Positions 22,241-27,513 of a stretch of 27,513 nucleotides of DNA are shown here, in pieces. Below the pieces are notes generated by a model. It saw only the letters and a program-made list of their open reading frames with translations. It was not told where the DNA came from and made no database searches. The DNA is from JAEZVV01 sp036652035. GTDB taxonomy: Bacteria > Pseudomonadota > Gammaproteobacteria > Burkholderiales > Burkholderiaceae_F. A program made the position numbers and the translations under genes. Location of the stretch: contig JAVVWR010000042.1 in NCBI GenBank assembly GCA_036652035.1, forward strand, positions 1-27,513. Direction: 5' to 3'. The first letter of the stretch is position 1, and each line of letters opens with the position of its first letter.

Positions 22241-22282
22241 GGCCGCTACGAGATTTCGTGACTACGAAATCTCGTAGCGGCC
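22241..22282. promoter_or_regulatory. 19-bp-arm perfect inverted repeat, probable activator-binding site
   Basis: Perfect arms 22241-22259 and 22264-22282 are separated by four bases. The centre is about 108 bases upstream of the predicted sigma-54 start, the usual distance of an enhancer (UAS). It also lies 52-93 bases past the stop of the activator gene, so it could double as that gene's terminator, although no T-run follows. The rest of the 227-base spacer 22107-22333 shows nothing else. Confidence 0.6.
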
Positions 22283-22333
22283 TGGGCGCCGAATGCGCTG
22301 AACCACCAAGAGGGAAAGCGCGTGGCGTCGGGC

Positions 22334-23896
22334 TCAGGCGCGGCCGCACTCGGCGGCGATCGAAGCGGCGCTGATGCCGAGTTTTTTCAAGCGGCTGCGC
22401 AAGGTGTTGGGATGCAGCCCGGCCCGCTCGGCGGCGCCGCCATGGCCAAAGATGCGGCCCTGGCATTCGCCCAGGATCTGGCACAGGTAGGCACGGGCCG
22501 CGTCGTCGAAGGTGCCGCTCGCCATGGCGGTGGTCAGGTTGGCCGGCGCTGGCAGCGCAACGCCTGCCGCCGGCAGTTCCAGCTGCAGCAGGCGGCCGTC
22601 GTCCGATCGCAGCAATGCGCGCTCGAGGGTGTTCTCCAGTTCGCGCACATTGCCCGGCCACGCATGGCGCAGCGCCGCGGTGAGGCTGGCGGGGCTCAGC
22701 CGCGGCAGGCATGGCAGGTCGTATTTGAGCTGAAGGGTCTCGAGAAAGCAGGAGACCAGATCGATGATGTCGCTGGGCCGCTCGCGCAAGGGCGGCATCT
22801 CGATCGGAAAGACGTTGAGCCGGTACCACAGGTCTTCGCGGAACAGTTCGCGCTCGACCATTGCGCTCAGATCCCGGTGGGTGGCGGCGATCACCCGCAG
22901 GTCGAGCTTGATTTCGCTGCTGCCGCCAACGCGGGTGATGACCTTGCTTTGCAGCGCTCGCAGCAGGCGCACCTGACCGCTCAAGGACAGCTCGCCAATT
23001 TCGTCGAGAAACAAGGTGCCGCCGTCGGCCTGTTCGAAGTAGCCGCGGCGAGCCTGGTGCGCGTCGGTGAACGCGCCGCGTTCGTGACCGAACAATTCGC
23101 TATCGAGCAGGCTTTCGGGAATCGCGCCGCAATTGACTTTGACAAAGGGGCGCGCAGCGCGGTTCGAACGCCGGTGGATGGCATTGGCGATCACTTCCTT
23201 GCCGGTGCCGGTTTCACCACGGATCAGCACGGTGGCGTCAAACGGAGCGACTTGCTCGATCTGCTTGCGCACCAGGGCCGACTCGGGGCTCGACCCCACC
23301 AGCAAGCCGGCGCCTGGCGCGTGCAAGGCTTGCAGCCGGGCGTGCAGAAAAGCGTTTTCGGCGCGCAGGTCGTGGTTGCGGTCGGCCAGCAGCGGGTAGA
23401 GCGCGTTGGCCGTGACCAGGGCGAGCGGATCGTGCAGTTGGGCGAGCCAGTCGGCGTGCTCTTCGGTAAAGGCGTTGGCCGCTTTGCTGTAGAACACCGC
23501 GACGCCGAGGTGACGGTTGTCCAGGCGCAAGCGCACCATGACGAAGGAAGCGATCCCGGGGACGAGGTGTGGCGCGGCCCAGTGGGTGACCGGATCGTCC
23601 TGGATCTGGGCGGCACGGATCACCGCCGGCCGCCGGCCCGAGCGCAAGGCGTCGGCGTAGATCGCGGGCAGATCGACGGTGAGCTCGAGTGCGTGCGCCG
23701 CGCTGGGCGTGGCGTGCGCCAGAAAGCGGATCTGCTGGCGGTGGTCAATGAAGATATTGACGAACACGCCATGCGCGGGAACGCGGTGGCGCACGGCGTC
23801 CAGGCCTCGTTGCAGCGATTTGGCCAGATCCAGGCTGCTGCAGATCTGGGTCGCGGCGGCGAACAGGAAATCCATGGGACTTGAAAGCGGTTGCAT
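22334..23896 (-). CDS. Sigma-54-dependent transcriptional activator, GAF-AAA-HTH
   Basis: This is a 520-residue enhancer-binding protein. Residues about 10-170 form a GAF-like sensor domain without a receiver domain. The AAA+ domain has Walker A GETGTGKE (227-234), the sigma-54 contact loop GAFTDA (274-279, usually GAFTGA), Walker B GTLFLDEIGEL (293-303) and the AWPGNVRELEN block (412-422). A Fis-type HTH ends the protein (GRIFGHGGAAERAGLHPNTL, then RSRLKKLGI). The architecture resembles NorR/FhlA-type regulators that sense a small molecule directly. It is encoded immediately upstream of the reductase-cytochrome-lyase operon on the same strand and probably controls the promoter at 22164-22178. 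The ATG at 23896 is used; an ATG at 23875 is an alternative. Confidence 0.9.
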   Translation of the reverse strand: MQPLSSPMDFLFAAATQICSSLDLAKSLQRGLDAVRHRVPAHGVFVNIFIDHRQQIRFLAHATPSAAHALELTVDLPAIYADALRSGRRPAVIRAAQIQDDPVTHWAAPHLVPGIASFVMVRLRLDNRHLGVAVFYSKAANAFTEEHADWLAQLHDPLALVTANALYPLLADRNHDLRAENAFLHARLQALHAPGAGLLVGSSPESALVRKQIEQVAPFDATVLIRGETGTGKEVIANAIHRRSNRAARPFVKVNCGAIPESLLDSELFGHERGAFTDAHQARRGYFEQADGGTLFLDEIGELSLSGQVRLLRALQSKVITRVGGSSEIKLDLRVIAATHRDLSAMVERELFREDLWYRLNVFPIEMPPLRERPSDIIDLVSCFLETLQLKYDLPCLPRLSPASLTAALRHAWPGNVRELENTLERALLRSDDGRLLQLELPAAGVALPAPANLTTAMASGTFDDAARAYLCQILGECQGRIFGHGGAAERAGLHPNTLRSRLKKLGISAASIAAECGRA

Positions 23897-24082
23897 GAAC
23901 GGGACCCCGGTCCCGGTCGACGGACAAGGAAACTCCCGGTCAGCGTAAACGCCGCCGCGGCCAGCCGCAGGTGGCGTTAGCCCGAGCGATGGGAAAGGCC
24001 GGTTCTGAACAACCCTTCTTCAAGCGGATCGTGTGATTGGCGTCAGCCTGGGCGCGCCGATTCCATGGCACTGAACAAGGCC

Positions 24083-24110
24083 AAGAAAAGTCCGCCACGC
24101 GGGCGGACTT
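24083..24110 (-). terminator. Rho-independent terminator of the folM-like/folB/ttcA operon
   Basis: A 9-bp stem (24088-24096 with 24102-24110) and 5-base loop are followed on the minus strand by TTTTCTT. It lies 30 bases after the ttcA stop. The rest of the spacer 23897-24140 shows nothing recognisable. Confidence 0.75.
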
Positions 24111-24140
24111 CAGGGGTTGTGCCGTGCTGCCGCGACCGTC

Positions 24141-25063
<923 letters not shown>

Positions 25064-25067
<4 letters not shown>

Positions 25068-25462
25068 GCCGCGTCCTTGAACTGGAAGACCTCGATGCCG
25101 ACCGCTGCCACGTCGTCGTAGATGTCGGGCTTTTCGCTTGCGACCCGGGCCGCCACCACCAGCGGGTGGGCGAGCAGGGTGCGGGCGATGTCATCGACCA
25201 GGGTTTCCTGAAGGTGGATGTGGCCGCGCGCGATCCGCTCCTTGATCGTGCGGGCGACGAAGTCGTAATCGAGCACTTCGCACAGCTTGTCTTCCTTGGG
25301 CGTGGTGCCCGCCAGCGAGACGAAGAGGTCGACATTGACCACCAGGCGCTGGCTCGCTTCCTTTTCGAAGGCATGGGCGCCGATGTTGGCGTCGAGCACC
25401 ACCTCGCGCAGGAAGATGCGGCGGCAGCCCGCCAGTTTGGGGTGCAACAGCCAATCAGACAC
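25064..25462 (-). CDS. folB: Dihydroneopterin aldolase family protein FolB
   Basis: This is a 132-residue protein of the FolB/FolX family acting on pterins in folate synthesis. Family features: FLREVVLDANIGAHAFEKEASQRLVVNVDLFV (17-48), LDYDFVARTIKERI, HIHLQETLVDDIARTLL, and a final VGIEVFQFKD. The ETLVDDIA block contains the pterin-binding Glu. It overlaps the SDR stop by 8 bases and the ttcA start by 4, so the three genes form one translationally coupled unit. Confidence 0.88.
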
Positions 25463-26261
25463 TTTGCTTCTCCGATTTCTTTCGTTCCGTCAGGAACATC
25501 ACGTCGCGCGGCGACGGCAGCAGGTGCTGGCCGCCATCGACCAGCAGCGCGGTGCCGGTCAGGGCCCGGGCCCGAGCGGCGTAAACCACGGCGCCGGCCA
25601 CGTCGTCCGGCGTGCTCGAGCGTCCGAGCGGGGTCTTGGTGTGGGCGAGCGCAAAGCCCGCCGCGGTCTGCCGCTCCGACAAGAGCGTGATCCCCGGGGC
25701 GATCCCGACGACACGCACCTTGGGGGCCAGGGCCTGCGCCAGCAGCACGGTCGCTTCGCGCAGAGCGGCTTTGGAAAGGGTGTAAGACAGGAAGTCCGGG
25801 TTGGGGTTCCAGAGTTTCTGGTCGAGCAGGTTGATGACGACCCCTTGCTCGTTCTTGCCGAGCCGCTCGGCGAGCGCTTGCGCGAGCAGCATCGGCGCGG
25901 TGAGGTTGACCCGCATATGGCGCGCCAGGCGTTCACCCGAAAAGTCGGCGGCGCTGTCGAACTCGAACAGCGAGGCGTTGTTGACGACGCAGCCGACCGG
26001 CCCCAGCTCCTCGGCCACCTGGGCGATCAGGCTGCGCACGCCGGACTCGATGGCGAGGTCGCGGTTGACCGCCACCGCGCGCCGGCCCAGCGCCGCGATC
26101 TCGGCCACCACGGCCAGAGCTTCCTCGCGCGAGCTGGCGTAATGGACCGCGATATCCCAGCCGTCGCGCGCGAGCGCGAGCGCGATCTCGCGGCCGATGC
26201 GGCGCGCGGCGCCGGTGACCAGGGCAACGGTCGGGGTGGTGGTGACTCGGGGGCGGGGCAT
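25455..26261 (-). CDS. Short-chain dehydrogenase/reductase, probable FolM-like pteridine reductase
   Basis: This is a 268-residue SDR. The N-terminal TGAARRIGREIALALA fits the pteridine-reductase variant of the TGxxxGxG motif: the Arg-Ile-Gly is typical of FolM/PTR1. NNAS lies at about 94-97. The active site YTLSKAAL carries Tyr and Lys, preceded by NLLDQKLWNPNPDFLSYTLSK. PGITLLSERQ and a C-terminal LLVDGGQHLLPS follow. Coupling to folB supports dihydromonapterin or dihydrofolate reduction. The exact substrate is inference. It is the first gene of the operon, with its ATG at 26261. Confidence 0.85.
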   Translation of the reverse strand: MPRPRVTTTPTVALVTGAARRIGREIALALARDGWDIAVHYASSREEALAVVAEIAALGRRAVAVNRDLAIESGVRSLIAQVAEELGPVGCVVNNASLFEFDSAADFSGERLARHMRVNLTAPMLLAQALAERLGKNEQGVVINLLDQKLWNPNPDFLSYTLSKAALREATVLLAQALAPKVRVVGIAPGITLLSERQTAAGFALAHTKTPLGRSSTPDDVAGAVVYAARARALTGTALLVDGGQHLLPSPRDVMFLTERKKSEKQSV

Positions 26262-26356
26262 GGTTGCGAGGGGCGCAGGCCGGCGGAACGGGCCGGCAGT
26301 CTAGCCGCCTTGCCGCCAGCCGGCACACGGACCGAGAGGATTGCCTGATCTTCGGG

Positions 26357-26393
26357 TGAAACACAAATGCGAATGATTCGCATTTGTGTTTCA
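26357..26393 (+). promoter_or_regulatory. Near-perfect Fur-box-like palindrome upstream of the DUF2325 gene
   Basis: Eighteen-base perfect arms (26357-26374 and 26376-26393) surround one central base. The core TGCGAATGATTCGCA has the 7-1-7 form of Fur operators. It ends 32 bases before the ATG at 26426 and about 95 bases from the divergent SDR start, so it most likely covers the promoter of the plus-strand gene. Confidence 0.7.
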
Positions 26394-26425
26394 ATTCTCG
26401 CTCATTGTTTTACCTGGGACTTGCC

Positions 26426-27513
26426 ATGTGTGAGAAGCACGCTTTGCCGGGCCTGGGGCTTGCGCTGCCAGAGCCTCTCTCTGCGTTGGCGGCCCCGCCG
26501 GCTTTGGCTTTGCGTCGGCTCAAGCTCTGGGAGCTGGGGGCCAGCGCGCATTGCCCGGTGATTGGCACCTGTCTGCCACTGGCGGCGCTGCGCCGCATCG
26601 CCACGCGCTTTGACGACACCGCTCACCGGCTGGGCGACGACTACGCCTTGCACAGCCAGGTGGTGGCGCAATGCGGCTGGCGCAGCCCCTTGACCGAAGC
26701 GATCCAGGCCGAACTCGAGCGGCGTCATGCGCTGGCCCTGCGCCAGGTACAAGGCTGCAAGTCTGACTTGCGCCTGCAGACCTACTGGGAGGCCGAGCGT
26801 GACGGTGCCGAGGTGGGGGCGGCGCTCTGGGCCTGCCTCACCCATGCCCGCTGCGGCGGACTTCTGGCCAAGCGCATCCTGGGCGAGGTTCACATGCTGG
26901 CGCATCAGGTGGGCAGCCGCGAGCGGACCGATCTGGCTCGCTTGCGCGCGCTCGAGACCCAGAACGCGGATTTGCGTCAGGCGATCGCGGCGGCGCAGAC
27001 GCGCGCGCAGCAATTGAGCGAGGCAGCGGCGGCCGCGGAGCGGCACAGAAGCGGGCTTGAAATCCAGCTCGGCGGTGCTGCAGCACGCAGCCGTTCGCTC
27101 GAAGCCCGCGTGGCCGAGCTTGAAAGTCTTGAGCGGAAGGAAGATCCGCGTCTGGTCGAACGGGCGGCGCGCATTCGTCAGCTCGAGCGCGCCATCGGCA
27201 AGCTCCAAGCCGCGCGCCACGCAGGCTTGATCGTCGGCGCGGCCGCCCCGGCGCCGCCCTCGTCGCTCTCGCCACTCCCTGTTCCGCCCGCTGCGCTGCC
27301 GGTCCGGCTCAACGACGCCGCGGTCCTGTGCGTGGGCGGGCGCCCCAGCGCCGTGCCGACCTACCGCAAACTGGTCGAAGGACAAGGCGGTCGATTCCTG
27401 CATCACGACGGCGGCACCGAAGAAAGCGCGGCGCGGCTGGACGCCAGCCTGAGCGCGGCCGACCTGGTGATCTGCCAGACCGGCTGCATCAGCCATAACG
27501 CGTATTGGCGGGT
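26426..27513 (+). CDS. DUF2325 domain protein, 3' end outside window
   Basis: The frame is open from the ATG at 26426 to the window end (362 codons). Residues 1-160 are rich in Cys and His: CPVIGTC (43-49), Cys83, Cys111, Cys137, HARC (140-143), His156 and His160. Residues about 165-265 form a probable coiled coil. A Pro-rich linker (273-290) leads to the DUF2325 domain, with AVLCVGGRPSAVPTYRKLVE (299-318), HHDGG (326-330) and the SHN motif at 356-358. The domain is cut off before its usual C-terminal lysine/cysteine block. The Fur-like site upstream and the Cys/His-rich N-terminal half suggest a metal- or heme-related role, but the function of these proteins is not established to my knowledge. 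Start choice rests on the first in-frame ATG; the ribosome binding site is weak. Confidence 0.8.
   Translation, partial: MCEKHALPGLGLALPEPLSALAAPPALALRRLKLWELGASAHCPVIGTCLPLAALRRIATRFDDTAHRLGDDYALHSQVVAQCGWRSPLTEAIQAELERRHALALRQVQGCKSDLRLQTYWEAERDGAEVGAALWACLTHARCGGLLAKRILGEVHMLAHQVGSRERTDLARLRALETQNADLRQAIAAAQTRAQQLSEAAAAAERHRSGLEIQLGGAAARSRSLEARVAELESLERKEDPRLVERAARIRQLERAIGKLQAARHAGLIVGAAAPAPPSSLSPLPVPPAALPVRLNDAAVLCVGGRPSAVPTYRKLVEGQGGRFLHHDGGTEESAARLDASLSAADLVICQTGCISHNAYWR

Noticed and set aside
22241..22282. Palindrome as a simple intrinsic terminator
   Set aside because: No T-run on the minus strand, and its position relative to the sigma-54 promoter suits an enhancer; termination remains possible as a second role.
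22322..23884. Plus-strand open frame opposite the sigma-54 activator
   Set aside because: The minus-strand frame carries every AAA+ motif; the opposite frame has none.

Overview
The window is GC-rich DNA from a draft assembly: two 100-N scaffold gaps are present. It most likely comes from a betaproteobacterium, probably Burkholderiales. This rests on the gene families: an rsmI/lpoA/yraN/dolP block, a Burkholderiales-type general porin, a DUF2325 protein, and an SDR-folB-ttcA cluster. The order-level assignment is inference. Coding density is high, genes commonly overlap by 4 to 8 bases within operons, and I see no rRNA, tRNA, CRISPR or insertion sequence.

Left part (1-6256). Two DUF4197 paralogues bracket a five-gene minus-strand operon and the plus-strand gene for a short 6-phosphogluconate dehydrogenase. 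The operon encodes an SsuC/TauC-type permease, its ATPase, a periplasmic binding protein and two related FmdE-like proteins. A Fur-box-like palindrome touches its first gene, which points to iron-regulated uptake rather than sulfonate uptake.

Middle (6258-16824). This is mainly cell-envelope and housekeeping. A minus-strand run lpoA-yraN-dolP-lemA-M48 peptidase is divergent from rsmI. A ppk2 plus UPF0114 membrane-protein pair follows, then a GNAT acetyltransferase, an APC-family amino-acid antiporter, a PEBP-like protein and a two-CBS-domain protein.

Right-centre (17094-23896). This is the most interesting block. A sigma-54 activator lies upstream of a Tat-exported flavoprotein reductase, a tetraheme cytochrome c, a secreted member of the histidine/phenylalanine ammonia-lyase family and a porin. 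All are on the minus strand. A near-consensus -24/-12 promoter and a 19-bp-arm inverted repeat sit upstream of the reductase gene. The lyase lacks the Ala-Ser-Gly tripeptide that forms the MIO cofactor. I propose a periplasmic eliminate-then-reduce respiratory module: the lyase makes an aryl-acrylate from an amino-acid-like or betaine-like substrate, and the flavoprotein/cytochrome pair uses it as an electron acceptor. Ergothioneine to thiourocanate is the leading guess.

Right end (24083-27513). An SDR (FolM-like)-folB-ttcA operon is followed by a second, nearly perfect Fur-like palindrome that precedes a DUF2325 protein cut by the window end.
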